A program made the translations under genes and the position numbers. A DNA stretch of 64,000 nt, from NCBI RefSeq assembly GCF_003201675.2, contig NZ_CP029287.2, positions 1-64,000 of the forward strand. The letters are read 5' to 3'. A model generated the notes under the pieces. It did not search any database and was not told where the DNA came from. It saw only the letters and a list, made by a program, of their open reading frames with translations. Every line of letters begins with the position of its first letter. The first letter of the stretch is position 1. The stretch comes from Metallosphaera hakonensis JCM 8857 = DSM 7519. Lineage in GTDB: Archaea; Thermoproteota; Thermoprotei_A; Sulfolobales; Sulfolobaceae. Below, one piece after another: positions 37,664-48,300 of this stretch.

Positions 37664-39028
37664 TTATCCTATAACCCAGGTGTCGGGCCCGCTTTCAGGA
37701 ATGTATGTGAGATTGGCATACTGCGCTGATCCTGATCCTTTGGGCCAGTACCAAACTGTTGCGTATAGCTCTGTTGGAGGGGAAGAAGAAGGATAAACGA
37801 AATACCAGTAAACTATGCCATGTAGAATATTTCGAGCATGATTAATAGTCCAGTTATATGTTTCTGTGTTGTTATAATATGGATTATGTTTAAGCATTAT
37901 TGTGGATACATTATAGAAATACGCATCGTTTGAATTTGATTGTTTAGTTACCAAGAAAGCTTGAGATATTTCATCAAATGAATTAGGCGATCCGAAGGTA
38001 ATACTAACTTCATAACTGTTAGTTTGACCTGGAATCGGGAAAGAAGTATTGCCAATTAATTTTCCACTCTCAGTGTAAAGTGTAATATTATTACCTTTCG
38101 TTTCATTAGATGTCTGATGACCATATGTAAAGTTTACAAAATACCAGTTATATGGATTTACATCACCAATTGGTTCAGTAGTCATTCGTGCCCCGCTATT
38201 ACTGTTCGTCGTATAATTCGTAGTAGCATATATTTCCAGACCACTTTGATATATTTTGATATAGTAATAACCACTCGTTGTATTTATTACAGCATAAAAT
38301 ATTGTTGAATTGACGGTCGCATTGCCTAAGGGTTCAAACCAAAGTCCCGTTTGCACTCCCTGGTTATTAGAAAATAGGTGAGGCGGTTTGAAGTTTACGT
38401 TTTTACTGTTTCCCAGATATTGACCACTATGGGTTATTACGTAAAGCCCAAGACCCGCATTTGCGGGGTTCACGAAGAAGTAACCTAACCTATACCACTT
38501 CCCGAACTCATTGGTAAGAAGCCAAACTACAATAATTTCACCGGGCTTAACTGTTGAGTGAACGATATATGTGCCCGTGCTCGTCACATTATAAGCAGGA
38601 GCGTTGACCTCAAGTTGTTGACCTTGCGGGGTATAAACCGGGTAATCCAGGGTAAAGTGAGGGAGAACCTCTACCTCTCCAGTCGAGTTAGTCTCTATGC
38701 TGGCATTCACGGTTCCTTGAGGGCTATAGAGGTAAGTACCAAGTCCCGGTAAGGGATTAATCACGAAGGGTATCAATACCACGTTTTTGACGGGAGTGGA
38801 ATACCAAAGCAGAAAGGAAACGTTGAACGTGGTGTAGCTGGGTCCTATCCCCTTGAACGTTATGGGGGACACGAAGATTTGGGTTTCCTTAGATTGTGAA
38901 ACAACGATCTCGTTGGATCCAATAACCGAACCCTGAGCTGCGAAGTACGTCGTATAAATCCCAAACACGCCTATAGCTAGCATCAAGGTAACCAAGACGA
39001 TTAAAAGGGTAACCACAACTGATGGCAT
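37664..39028 (-). CDS. Pilin-like surface protein with possible lectin-like C-terminal domain
   Basis: 454 residues. The N-terminal hydrophobic segment (residues about 3-30, VVVTLLIVLVTLMLAIGVFG) resembles a class III (pilin-type) signal but lacks an obvious K/R-G site. Residues to about 190 resemble the 183-residue protein encoded divergently at 39656: both have G-(E/D)-I-V-V-W-x-L then YRLGYFF / FRIGYTF. The rest has GLWFEPLGNATV, YYIKIYQSGLEIY, WYFVNFTYG and ITLYTESGKLIGN. This is the pattern of a LamG/concanavalin-like jelly roll, suggesting glycan or surface binding. Many glycosylation sequons. TATA ttatatacc is 21-29 bp before the ATG. Confidence 0.65.
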   Translation of the reverse strand: MPSVVVTLLIVLVTLMLAIGVFGIYTTYFAAQGSVIGSNEIVVSQSKETQIFVSPITFKGIGPSYTTFNVSFLLWYSTPVKNVVLIPFVINPLPGLGTYLYSPQGTVNASIETNSTGEVEVLPHFTLDYPVYTPQGQQLEVNAPAYNVTSTGTYIVHSTVKPGEIIVVWLLTNEFGKWYRLGYFFVNPANAGLGLYVITHSGQYLGNSKNVNFKPPHLFSNNQGVQTGLWFEPLGNATVNSTIFYAVINTTSGYYYIKIYQSGLEIYATTNYTTNSNSGARMTTEPIGDVNPYNWYFVNFTYGHQTSNETKGNNITLYTESGKLIGNTSFPIPGQTNSYEVSITFGSPNSFDEISQAFLVTKQSNSNDAYFYNVSTIMLKHNPYYNNTETYNWTINHARNILHGIVYWYFVYPSSSPPTELYATVWYWPKGSGSAQYANLTYIPESGPDTWVIG

Positions 39029-39655
39029 GAATTAAAAATAGTTTTCAGGTATATAAGTCAATATCTAAGGTTGAGGCTCTTTCTGAGGTCTCCTATGGGT
39101 CATTCTGTCCGTTAGAAGGAAATGGATCAGCTACCTCCTATTCTATATATAATTGAGATATAGTTATTATTTAAACACCTAATGAAGTAAAATAATATAC
39201 ATTAGTTATAGTTAATTCTTATTCAGAATAGATTTGCTTTCTTGTTAATCGTTGAAAGTGAATCCTTTCGGACCAATTGTGAGCAGATACCGGAATCATG
39301 TCCTTAGGAACTTTATTATGATTTTCAAAATAGCGGAATTGAATAATATGAGCTAAATGAGAATTTTAGTAAAGAAATCCACACTAGTCAAAATTAAAGA
39401 TCATATTATGAATCCTCATACCTTAAACCATGTGTAAAGCGAGGTTTCTCCAATAGATGAGAGGACAACGATATCTTTGAGGTAACACATGTCTCGTCGA
39501 ACGCTTCCTGCAACAATGTTCCTCAAGGAATCAAGTTGGTCAGTAGGGTGACTAATTTGAATAATTCTCTAACCGTAAATAGCTTTACATCTATCTCAAA
39601 TTGAGGAAAGACAAAATATTTATTAAACTAAAACTGATCATTTATATAGAACTTC
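39029..39655. other. Divergent intergenic region of the surface-protein cluster
   Basis: 627 bp with promoters at both ends and no gene or repeat that I can identify; AT-rich. Confidence 0.4.
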
Positions 39656-40207
39656 ATGGCAGAGAATGTTGTACAAGAGATAATACTAATTGCTGTAGTT
39701 GTCGCGCTGGGTATAACCGTGATCGCCTTCTCGGTATCGGTTCTTTATCCTCAGATAATCTTAACCTCAGAGGAACAAGTTGCCAGCAACGTGGCGTCAC
39801 AAACTACACTTAGTGTAGGACCTCTGCTCACGTCTGGTTCTAACGGAAGTCTCGTGCTAGAGGTCTACGATCCAGCGGAGACAGGTAACGTCTCCATAGT
39901 GGCTTTCTACGTCCCGCAAAGTTTCGAGACCTCCGTTTCCCTCGTTACTCCGAATTCCCTTAACTTCAAGGTTTACTCAACGTCTGGAGCTCTGGCCAAG
40001 GCCCAGACAGTTCAGAGGGTCTACGATCTGAACGGGAGAGTTCTATATGGTTCTCCCTTAACTACGTACTCTGTCCCCTTCAACACACCTGTCACCATTT
40101 TGGCCAACGGTTACGTAAAGGGAGACATCGTAGTGATCTGGGTCCTCTATGGCCAGGGAGACGTTTTCAGGATAGGTTACACCTTCACGGGGGTGCCTTC
40201 CTCATGA
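39656..40207 (+). CDS. Pilin-like protein
   Basis: 183 residues beginning MAENVVQEIILIAVVVALGIT, a short polar leader followed by a hydrophobic helix as in archaeal pilins with class III signals. The rest is a beta-rich ectodomain ending FRIGYTFTGVPSS. It overlaps the next gene by 4 bp and heads a four-gene operon. tttattaaac 24-33 bp upstream is the likely TATA element. Related to the N-terminal half of the divergent 454-residue protein. Confidence 0.68.
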   Translation: MAENVVQEIILIAVVVALGITVIAFSVSVLYPQIILTSEEQVASNVASQTTLSVGPLLTSGSNGSLVLEVYDPAETGNVSIVAFYVPQSFETSVSLVTPNSLNFKVYSTSGALAKAQTVQRVYDLNGRVLYGSPLTTYSVPFNTPVTILANGYVKGDIVVIWVLYGQGDVFRIGYTFTGVPSS

Positions 40208-41805
40208 TGAGAAAGGGTATATCTGTCCCAATCTTCATGGTTCTCATGTTCATTCTTTTGGTTGCGGTCCTAGTTCCAGCGTATCTCCTCTTTAGCTCAA
40301 CTCAGATCTACTCCAATCAAGGGTCACAACAGGCCACCGGTTACCTTGAGGGGCAAAGCCAAGAGGTTAACCAAGTGTTCAGAGGTAATCCAAACGTTTA
40401 CTACAACTCAAGTAAGACACCTTATTTACAGGTATTGTTCACCTCCATTCCTTATCCGCTGAATTTAACTCAAATTTATTACTTCAATGGCACCTCGTGG
40501 GATCCTATCTTAAAGAGTTCCCTGGTGGTAGCTGGGAACACTTTCATACCTCTGCCCAGTAAGGCGTTTAATAAGCCCGTAATCATGGTATCAGGAGAAG
40601 GGAACGTTTACTTCCTTAACCCTAACACGTCGATTAACACTGTGAACGTTCAAGGACCTGCTGGGAAGTTCCCCGTATATATTGCGTCCTTTGTGGAAAA
40701 CGGGTCAAGTTACATCCCGGTATCGGTTTCGGTTCTATTTCCTAGCAGTAGTTCCTCAGCGTTGACTCCCTCGGTGTACTACGTGTTGCCAGGAACTTAT
40801 CCCCTTACTGACGTGGATAACACTACGTTCCTTCCACAGTATGGGATAACAGGGGTATTTCAGAACTGGAGTATAGTGGGAGGGACTTTGAGTAATACAA
40901 ATCAACTTTCGACCTCCGTCACTGTATTTGCTCCTACAGTGATTACCGCAATATATAAGGCCCAAACCAACAAATATACCGTTACTATAAAGCCGAGAAA
41001 CTTGCCTTTGGCTCCTAATACAACAACTGAAAATAGTAGAGGATCTATCACGCTTACTTCGCTTAACTCAACAATCCCAGTGAAGATAGATAACAAGACA
41101 TACGAGATAAGTTCTAACGGAACTGAACTTAATTTGACTTATGGATATCACATTGTTCAGTTTCCTGCACAGTATAATATTACATTTAATTACTCAACAT
41201 TTAATTACTCATTTAGTTCTAATGGTGGACATCCTAAATTTTCATCTCAATTTTCAGCTCCAGCCGGCGAAATCAACTGCTATATACTTACAAATCTTTT
41301 CTCAAATACCAGCAATATTTCAATTGCTGGACCCAATGAAATTTTCGTAAAAGGTCCTGGTATGGTGTACGGGAACTACTCGTTAGGTGATGTCTACTAC
41401 GCTAGTATAGTTTCCAATTACTTTTTCTTACCTAAAGGCGCTACGTTAGATAAGAACAGCACACCTATATTGGGTAATATTGCCGGTCAGCTTATCCAAG
41501 TTAATAATACATTTGTGATAGGCCCCATAGACAATTATCATAACCAGATTTTATATTTCAAAAACGGTACGATTCTATTATTTACATATCAATATCTAAC
41601 TGGAATTACTGGAGATTTTACAATCAACGGTCAAGTCTATTCTCAGTTATTATCATGTCCAGTTAATATTACTGCTATTTATCCAATTGGCAATAAAGTT
41701 AATATTGTAGCTTATCATCCAGAGCAATTGGGCAGTATTACTATAGATTCCCCTATATACATCATAGATTACCAAGAATGGTCATATGGAGGTGTAGCCC
41801 TATGA
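40204..41805 (+). CDS. Large pilin-like surface protein
   Basis: 533 residues. The N-terminus MMRKGISVPIFMVLMFILLV has a K-G junction before a hydrophobic helix, a plausible prepilin-peptidase site. The beta-rich, heavily glycosylatable ectodomain contains YFNGTSWDPILKSSLV and VIMVSGEGNVYFLNP, shared with the next protein (YFQGGVWLNL, IIIVTSLGNVFFLTP), so the two are paralogues. It is probably an extracellular filament or adhesin subunit. The stop overlaps the next start (ATGA at 41802). Confidence 0.65.
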   Translation: MMRKGISVPIFMVLMFILLVAVLVPAYLLFSSTQIYSNQGSQQATGYLEGQSQEVNQVFRGNPNVYYNSSKTPYLQVLFTSIPYPLNLTQIYYFNGTSWDPILKSSLVVAGNTFIPLPSKAFNKPVIMVSGEGNVYFLNPNTSINTVNVQGPAGKFPVYIASFVENGSSYIPVSVSVLFPSSSSSALTPSVYYVLPGTYPLTDVDNTTFLPQYGITGVFQNWSIVGGTLSNTNQLSTSVTVFAPTVITAIYKAQTNKYTVTIKPRNLPLAPNTTTENSRGSITLTSLNSTIPVKIDNKTYEISSNGTELNLTYGYHIVQFPAQYNITFNYSTFNYSFSSNGGHPKFSSQFSAPAGEINCYILTNLFSNTSNISIAGPNEIFVKGPGMVYGNYSLGDVYYASIVSNYFFLPKGATLDKNSTPILGNIAGQLIQVNNTFVIGPIDNYHNQILYFKNGTILLFTYQYLTGITGDFTINGQVYSQLLSCPVNITAIYPIGNKVNIVAYHPEQLGSITIDSPIYIIDYQEWSYGGVAL

Positions 41806-43292
41806 GACAAAATAGAGGCCTAACTAGTGCAATTGCTATCCTCATGCTTATCATCGTAGTCTTAGTTATTGCAATCCCCCTGATAACTTTCTTCACTAAT
41901 AATCAGCAGGCGGGCTCAACAAAGTTAGCCCTAGTTAACAACTACGTTTATCTCAAGAACCTTCAGGTGAAACAAGTGGAATATGGCCATCCAGCAATCT
42001 ATTATTCCAATTCGTCAATAGAGTTCTTTTACACTAACGGTACCTTCGTACCCCAATCTAACCTTACCATAACCCGAATTCTTTATTTTCAGGGAGGAGT
42101 CTGGCTCAACCTCACCTATAATTACCCCATAATTGTCGGAGCTTACAAGAACCTCACTCTTCCGAGTTATGTTCAAGGTAAACCCATCATAATAGTTACA
42201 TCCCTGGGTAACGTCTTCTTCCTAACACCGAAGTCCTCAATAGGACCTTACTCGACGTCAGCTAGGGGAGGTCTAATTATTAGCGCTCAAATCTCCGAGG
42301 TAAATCAGCCCATAGGTGTAGCTACTAACGTTACAACCAACATTGACGGGATCTATAGGAACTACACTACACCAGTAGCTTTCCCAAATCAGAGCGGAAC
42401 TTTCATCGTCAAGGTTCCGAAATATGTATTCTATGAGAGACCCAACGGATCCATTGTTACAGGCGTGTTTTATAACTGGATTGCCGGGGGTCAAGTCAAG
42501 TTGAACGCTACCACGTCGAGTGCAGTTGAAGTCACGCTAGAGGGTGGTTCCACATCGCTCACAGCGAACTATACACCTTTGACTAAGTATATAAACCTTG
42601 AGATAAAGGTCAATGCAAAGAATATCAACAAAACTAAGGTTTCAGTAGATGGACAAACCTATTGTGTGTACAATACCAAAAACATAAGTGTTCCAGCCGG
42701 TTATGTTAATGTCACAATTGAAACATTACAGTATAACTACACTGGAAATGAGGGGAAAGGAATTATCTATCATTACAGCTATAGTAGTACTAACTTGTCA
42801 TCTGCTTTTACTTCCCCAAGCTTCATTACGTTTGTAAACCCGGCTTCAAATGGTTCTATACTTAATATTTATTACGTTAATGATTACAATTTCGTAGAGA
42901 TAAATACCCTGTATGATTATTCTAATTATTATCCTAATAATGTAACAGACATTTATAATCTAACTAATATAATAGGAATAGAAAAAGTGGGTCCAATCAA
43001 ATCTCCCTCTGGATTATATCTTGAGCTGAATGGTTCTCTCTATAATTACAATACTACGTTTTGGATAAGAAACGGAACGTATGAGATAGGTGGAATCGGT
43101 AGTGTATATTTTGGTAGCTATCAGGTTGTATACAAGAGCAATCAGAGTCAAGGACTAGAATATAGCGCAATAAGCTGGGATCCATTTAAGTTTGTGAACG
43201 GAACGCAAATGTTATCTCAGGTTATCACGATTAATTACCCAAGTGACATCACCGTTTACTATGAATGGGATGTAGGCTACAATCAATTATGA
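41802..43292 (+). CDS. Large pilin-like surface protein, paralogue of the upstream gene
   Basis: 496 residues from ATG 41802 (MRQNRGLTSAIAILML). This start is preferred over an earlier ATG because it forms an ATGA overlap with the upstream stop and gives an R-G junction before the hydrophobic helix. The ectodomain resembles the previous protein, with many NxS/T sequons and Tyr-rich beta strands. No enzyme motif. Confidence 0.65.
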   Translation: MRQNRGLTSAIAILMLIIVVLVIAIPLITFFTNNQQAGSTKLALVNNYVYLKNLQVKQVEYGHPAIYYSNSSIEFFYTNGTFVPQSNLTITRILYFQGGVWLNLTYNYPIIVGAYKNLTLPSYVQGKPIIIVTSLGNVFFLTPKSSIGPYSTSARGGLIISAQISEVNQPIGVATNVTTNIDGIYRNYTTPVAFPNQSGTFIVKVPKYVFYERPNGSIVTGVFYNWIAGGQVKLNATTSSAVEVTLEGGSTSLTANYTPLTKYINLEIKVNAKNINKTKVSVDGQTYCVYNTKNISVPAGYVNVTIETLQYNYTGNEGKGIIYHYSYSSTNLSSAFTSPSFITFVNPASNGSILNIYYVNDYNFVEINTLYDYSNYYPNNVTDIYNLTNIIGIEKVGPIKSPSGLYLELNGSLYNYNTTFWIRNGTYEIGGIGSVYFGSYQVVYKSNQSQGLEYSAISWDPFKFVNGTQMLSQVITINYPSDITVYYEWDVGYNQL

Positions 43293-43303
43293 GGTGGTGT
43301 GTA

Positions 43304-43756
43304 ATGAAAGCTCAATCTGAGTTTATTGCCTTCATTGTTGCTGTAATCCTCATCGTTATCATCCTCATTCCTCTGGCTTTTTTGGTTCTCGACTTCTCTA
43401 AGCCATCGTCTCAGCAACTGGACGAGATATCCGTCCTCCGGAGGCAAATAAATGGAGGTTCTATTCTCCTTTTCTTCAACTCTACACCAACTAAGGCTAC
43501 CCTTCTGACCATAAAGGGGGGAGAGAATTATACTCTTCAGGGAGTATTTTACGACTATCACGGAAACTGGGTGAACATAACAGGTAAGGTATCATACACG
43601 GCGAATGGTATCTCAACATATACTTTCCCAGCGCCCTTGATCTATAACTTCACTCTGCCCGCATACGTCTGGAACAGAACTCTTCTTGTGGAGATCAGCG
43701 GTTACAATGTTAGTGTTTTTGCTACAGTTCTTCCCAACGAGACTGCTTTCGCCTAG
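43304..43756 (+). CDS. Small pilin-like surface protein
   Basis: 150 residues from ATG 43304, chosen because gaggtggt lies 6-13 bp upstream and the N-terminus MKAQSEFIAFIVAVILIVII then fits a short-leader pilin. It looks like a reduced version of the two large paralogues (FYDYHGNWVNITGKV, TLLVEISGYNVSVFATV). It is the last gene of the operon. Confidence 0.62.
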   Translation: MKAQSEFIAFIVAVILIVIILIPLAFLVLDFSKPSSQQLDEISVLRRQINGGSILLFFNSTPTKATLLTIKGGENYTLQGVFYDYHGNWVNITGKVSYTANGISTYTFPAPLIYNFTLPAYVWNRTLLVEISGYNVSVFATVLPNETAFA

Positions 43757-44237
43757 TCGATAGATTATGTACAAGTAGTGAGATTTTAAGACCTATTTTC
43801 ACTTCACTGGGCTAAACTCGCTAAGTCAAACTACGAATCTCGTCTCTCTCTTTATGATGGCATGATCTACTCCTAGTTCAAGACCTCATAATCCCACGGC
43901 TTTACTAACTCTCTGATGGAATTTGGACCAGTTATCTCCGAGAACCTTCTTCCCCTTAGTGAGGTTTACAAACCAAAACTGTCTGGCCATTTGGAGCTGA
44001 TTGGTGGTTCAGGTCTTAAAGAACCCTCCTATTGGTGGATTCCCCTAACCCATGCTCCTGAAGTTCATCTCCAAGTCCCTCTCGCTAAAGCCTACACATG
44101 TTAGGCCTCTATTTATAGATTGTGTAAGAAACATGATTTCCCGACGAAACATACAACTATAACGGTCACTTCTCCTGTTAGGTAAGAAATCTCTTTACTA
44201 CATAATTCTTATTACCTTCTAACTCAATCATGACATT
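43757..44237. other. Intergenic region, no confident gene
   Basis: 481 bp. A 62-codon frame at 43916-44104 (MEFGPVISENLLPLSE start) has no support beyond being open and is not called. Confidence 0.35.
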
Positions 44238-44468
44238 ATGGGAGATTGGGTCACTGCATCTACGAAGGTTAAGAAGGAAGTGCTGGAAAAGGCGAGGGAG
44301 TACAACATTAACGTGAGTGAGACGCTGAGAAGAGCCTTAGAGGAGGAGGTGAGAAAGAGGGAAGAGGAGGAAGCGAGAGAGTCGCTAAGACTAGCCTCCC
44401 GAGAGTTGACTAAAATTTCACAGAACCAAGTAGTAGAGGAATTAAGAAAATGGAGGAGGCAAAGGTGA
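44238..44468 (+). CDS. vapB: VapB/CcdA-type antitoxin
   Basis: 76 residues. It begins MGDWVTASTKVKKEVLEKA, then YNINVSETLRRALEEEVRKREEEEARE (dimerisation/DNA-binding helix and acidic linker), and ends VVEELRKWRRQR, the classic toxin-binding tail of this group. Its TGA overlaps the GTG start of vapC. The toxin gene is frameshifted, so this pair is probably inactive. Confidence 0.75.
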   Translation: MGDWVTASTKVKKEVLEKAREYNINVSETLRRALEEEVRKREEEEARESLRLASRELTKISQNQVVEELRKWRRQR

Positions 44469-44843
44469 AGAAATACCTTTTCGATTCCAGTGCAATCTTT
44501 GATCTAATTAGATCAGGCGAAAATGCTCTAGGTTGTCATGGGTCATTCCACAATAACCTTGGCCTACTATGAGCTAGGAAATATACTGTGGAAGTATAGA
44601 GATAAACTAGATACAAGGGTCGTTTTCAGCGCCATAAGAAATACGTTATCTTTCATGAACATATTAGATGTTAAATTTGACCGTGAAATATTGGAGGAGG
44701 CAATAAGGAGGAACCTGACCTACTATGATTCCGCATATCTCGTTATTGCTAGAAGAAAGGGGCTTGACCTAGTCAGCCTAGATAAGGATTTGATTGAGAA
44801 TGGGGCGGTAGATTTGAAGGAATTGCTGAAAAATGTCGGTTAA
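44465..44843 (+). pseudogene. vapC: VapC PIN-domain toxin with a frameshift
   Basis: The GTG at 44465 overlaps the antitoxin stop and encodes MKKYLFDSSAIFDLIRSGEN (first catalytic Asp). Near 44525-44538 the frame moves by one base, and the protein continues GHSTITLAYYELGNILW, then YYDSAYLVIARRKGLDLVSL and DKDL with the remaining acidic residues. A single indel in the gctctaggttgtc region is enough. All PIN residues are otherwise preserved, suggesting a recent event or an assembly error. Confidence 0.75.
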
Positions 44844-45342
44844 TTTGTTCTCCAGGGGTATGCAGGAGCGTTGGGTGTTTTACTTGAAAAATAAGCTATC
44901 TACATGTCTATTTAGGAATAGCCCTACATAGAGAAGCCTGAGGCCAATGTTAGGTTTTCTTTGGAGAAAGGCCCAAGGAGACTATCCCCCAATCAGGCTC
45001 TACTCGTGCTCTTTCTATAACATCATAGTAAAGAAAAGCTTACGGAACACAAAACCCTAAGAAATCCATCGGCTCTGCGAAACTGTTCCTAGTCTGAATT
45101 TGTCTAACGGGCGATGTTGATAAACTTCGAAGATCTAGGCCTCCGCCAAGAGATGAAATCACAATGCCCTTGAGGAATAGGCATCTTTCAGAAACTCCAA
45201 AATAACTTAAACTCAATGAATTTATTCAAACTTCTAACCCCAAGGCCAACAAGGGATTACCTCTCTCATGTAGAGATTGTCACTAAATCGGACTATAAAT
45301 TGTACATGAAGACATTTTAAGGAGAATAGAATATTCCCTTCA
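44844..45342. other. Intergenic region, no gene seen
   Basis: 499 bp with no supportable gene or repeat. attttaagg at about 45313-45321 is the probable TATA box of the sedolisin gene. Confidence 0.4.
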
Positions 45343-48300
45343 ATGAATAGGAAAATTTTATCCGAGGTGCTTCTCCTTCTTTTCGTTTTTTCAGTCATCA
45401 TACCTTCAATGTTAACTAATGTAAATTCGACCAAGGCTCAATCAGAAGTTATACCAATGAGGCTCACGGGTTACAGGGAGACATCGCTCCCTGGTAACAC
45501 CGAGGTCTTAGCGTCAATCTACATCCCCCTCAGGAACGTTAATCTCCTCTATTCTTACGCTGAGCAGGTCACAAATCCCGGCTCTCCCATATATCACAAG
45601 TTTCTCTCACCCTCTCAGGTCGCCTCAATGTTTTACCCTGTTACAGAGTTCTCAAGCGTCATGAGTTACCTCATTGCTCATCACGTAAAGATTGTGTTCA
45701 CTGCTGCAGACTCAGTGATAGTGGTCAAGGGAACTGCCTCCCAGCTAAGTCAGGTCCTAGGAATTCATTACCTTCTCATGTCCAATGGGACTACACAGTA
45801 CTACACAGCCATCGGGACCCCCAAGATATCAGGTATCGTAATCTCAAGTAATGTCTCAGCCATCTTTTTCTCCCACCCCACAACCTTGTTCACCCAAGCT
45901 GACGTAGAGAAGCTCATGAACACCTTGGAACAGCCCAATCAGACTTTCCCCATAGAAGGTTACAAGCTCACAGATCTTCACGGAGTTTACAACGTGAGTT
46001 CCCTTCTGGCCAGGGGAGTAAACGGGACCAATTACACGGTTGGGATACTGGACTTCTACGGTGACCCTTACATTCAACAACAGCTAGCCTACTTCGACAA
46101 GATATATCAGATTCCTGCACCGCCTAACTTCACCGTCGTCCCCATTGGCCCCTATAACCCCAACCTTGGGATTACTACGGGTTGGGCAGGGGAAATCAGT
46201 CTGGACGTGGAGTCCGCTCACGCCATGGCTCCTGGAGCTAACATAGTCCTTTACATCGCCAATCCCAACCTCCCCCTGTCCTCCGTGATAGCCCAGATCG
46301 TGTCCCAGGACAGGGTTGATACCCTCTCCCAGAGTTTCTCAATCCCAGACGAGTTCTTTCCTGGGTTTTCAGGGCCCACCTTCTATGAGTGTGTCGTGCT
46401 GTCGGATCAGTATTACGCCATGGGTAGCGCCGAGGGAATCACCTTCCTAGCCTCTTCAGGGGACGGCGGTGGTAGTGGATATAGCGCCGGTCCACTGGGC
46501 ACTGTGGGCTACCCTGCTACCTCGCCCTTCGTGACGGCCATGGGAGGAACCACGACTTACCTTACTTTCGACGGTTTCTCCTTCAATGTGACGGCATGGT
46601 CCAATTACGGGTTTGTCCCACCCAACGTTAACTTCGGAGGTAGCTCGGGTGGAATAAGTCAAGTGGAACCCAAGCCCTACTATCAATGGGACCTCACAAC
46701 CCCTAGAACTTACCCCAACGGAAGGGAAATTCCTGACATATCGGCGAATGCAGACGTCTATCCAGGTATCTTCATAGTGTGTCCTGGAAACGTGACCGAG
46801 ATCTCGGGAGGGACCAGTGAGGCCTCTCCGCTCACCGCTGGTCTTTTGACTCTGGTGATGCAGTACGATCACTCCAGGCTTGGAAACATAAACCCGGACC
46901 TCTACTACCTGAGCAAGGTAGACCCCGCAGTGTTTTACCCGATCACTTTCGGGTATAACATACCCTGGACTGCATCCCAGGGTTATAATCTAGTCACAGG
47001 CTTAGGTCAGCTGAACGTGGGTAACCTAGCCACTGCAATGAAGAAAATCCCCTCCTCTCTCTCAGTGATGGTTAACGTGTCCAACACAACAGTTATACCA
47101 GGTCAGAGGATCACGGTGGAGGCTAACGTCACCTTGAACGGTACCCCGGTAACTGCAGGCCAATTCCAGGTTACTCTGGAGGGAGTTAACGGAAACCTGA
47201 CCACTGTCCCCCTAAGCTATCAGAACGGGGAGTGGACAACTTCCCTCACGATACCGGGAAACGATAGCGGAGTCACATATCTCACGGTCTGGGGAACTTC
47301 AGGAGGTATCTCGGGATACGGTATGACGGAGCTCTTCTCAGGGTATTTCGTTCAATTCCTCTCACCCGTTCCGTACTCCACTTCCTGGACGGGATCTGGG
47401 ATCACCATAGTGGCGAACGCCACCACGCCCTCAGGGTCCCTCTCTCCCGAACCCACACTTCAGGTGGACGTTTACTCCTACAACATCACGGACAACTCCT
47501 ACACCTTAGTAAACGAGACTATTCTAAATTACACTCCCAGCGTTGACGCTTGGGTGGGATCCCTCATAGGAGATCTACCCGCTGGACCTCTGTTGTTGCA
47601 AGTAGTCAACGGATTCGGATACGACGCAATATTCAACGGCATAGGCATGAGCTCCATGTTCATTCTTCCACCGACCGTAGCGGAGCCCGGAACGGTCTAC
47701 CCAGGACAGGACATCATCGTGTTAGGTTCACTAACTCCCCCAAATAACTTACCCTCCACCACCTCCTTGAACTTGGCCACTGGCTCCAACATGACCGCAG
47801 AGTTGTGGAACGGAAGCGTGATCTCAAGTGCAACGATTCCCTTCTCCCCTGCTGGGGAGTATCTGGGTTACCTGAAGGTGCCCAACAAATTGTCCCCAGG
47901 ACTCTACACGGTTCTCCTGTTCTCGTCCTATGACTCCTATACCCTCAACGAGACCATACCGGGCTTTTATTACGGTCAAATATACGTTGGAAGTGAAGTG
48001 ACCGCTCCTTTGAATTTCTCCAGTCATTACGTACTTCAAGGTTCAACTCTCTACATCTACAGCAACGTAACTTCCCAGGGCAAAGTGGTTAAGTACGGCA
48101 TGTTCTCTGCTACCGTTTTCCCCAACATTTTGTCCGACCAATACAGCGCGATATCTACAGTACTGGAGGTGCCCCTCTGGTATAATTCCAGTATAGGACT
48201 CTGGGTAGGTAACGTCACTCTCCCATCCACTCTCTCCTTAGGCAATCTGACTTACCTGGGTAACTCCTACTTTGCTGAACCTTTCAAGGTCTTAGTGACG

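Noticed and set aside
43916-44104. 62-codon gene between the pilin cluster and vapB
   Set aside because: Open but without promoter, ribosome-binding site or recognisable fold; left as intergenic.
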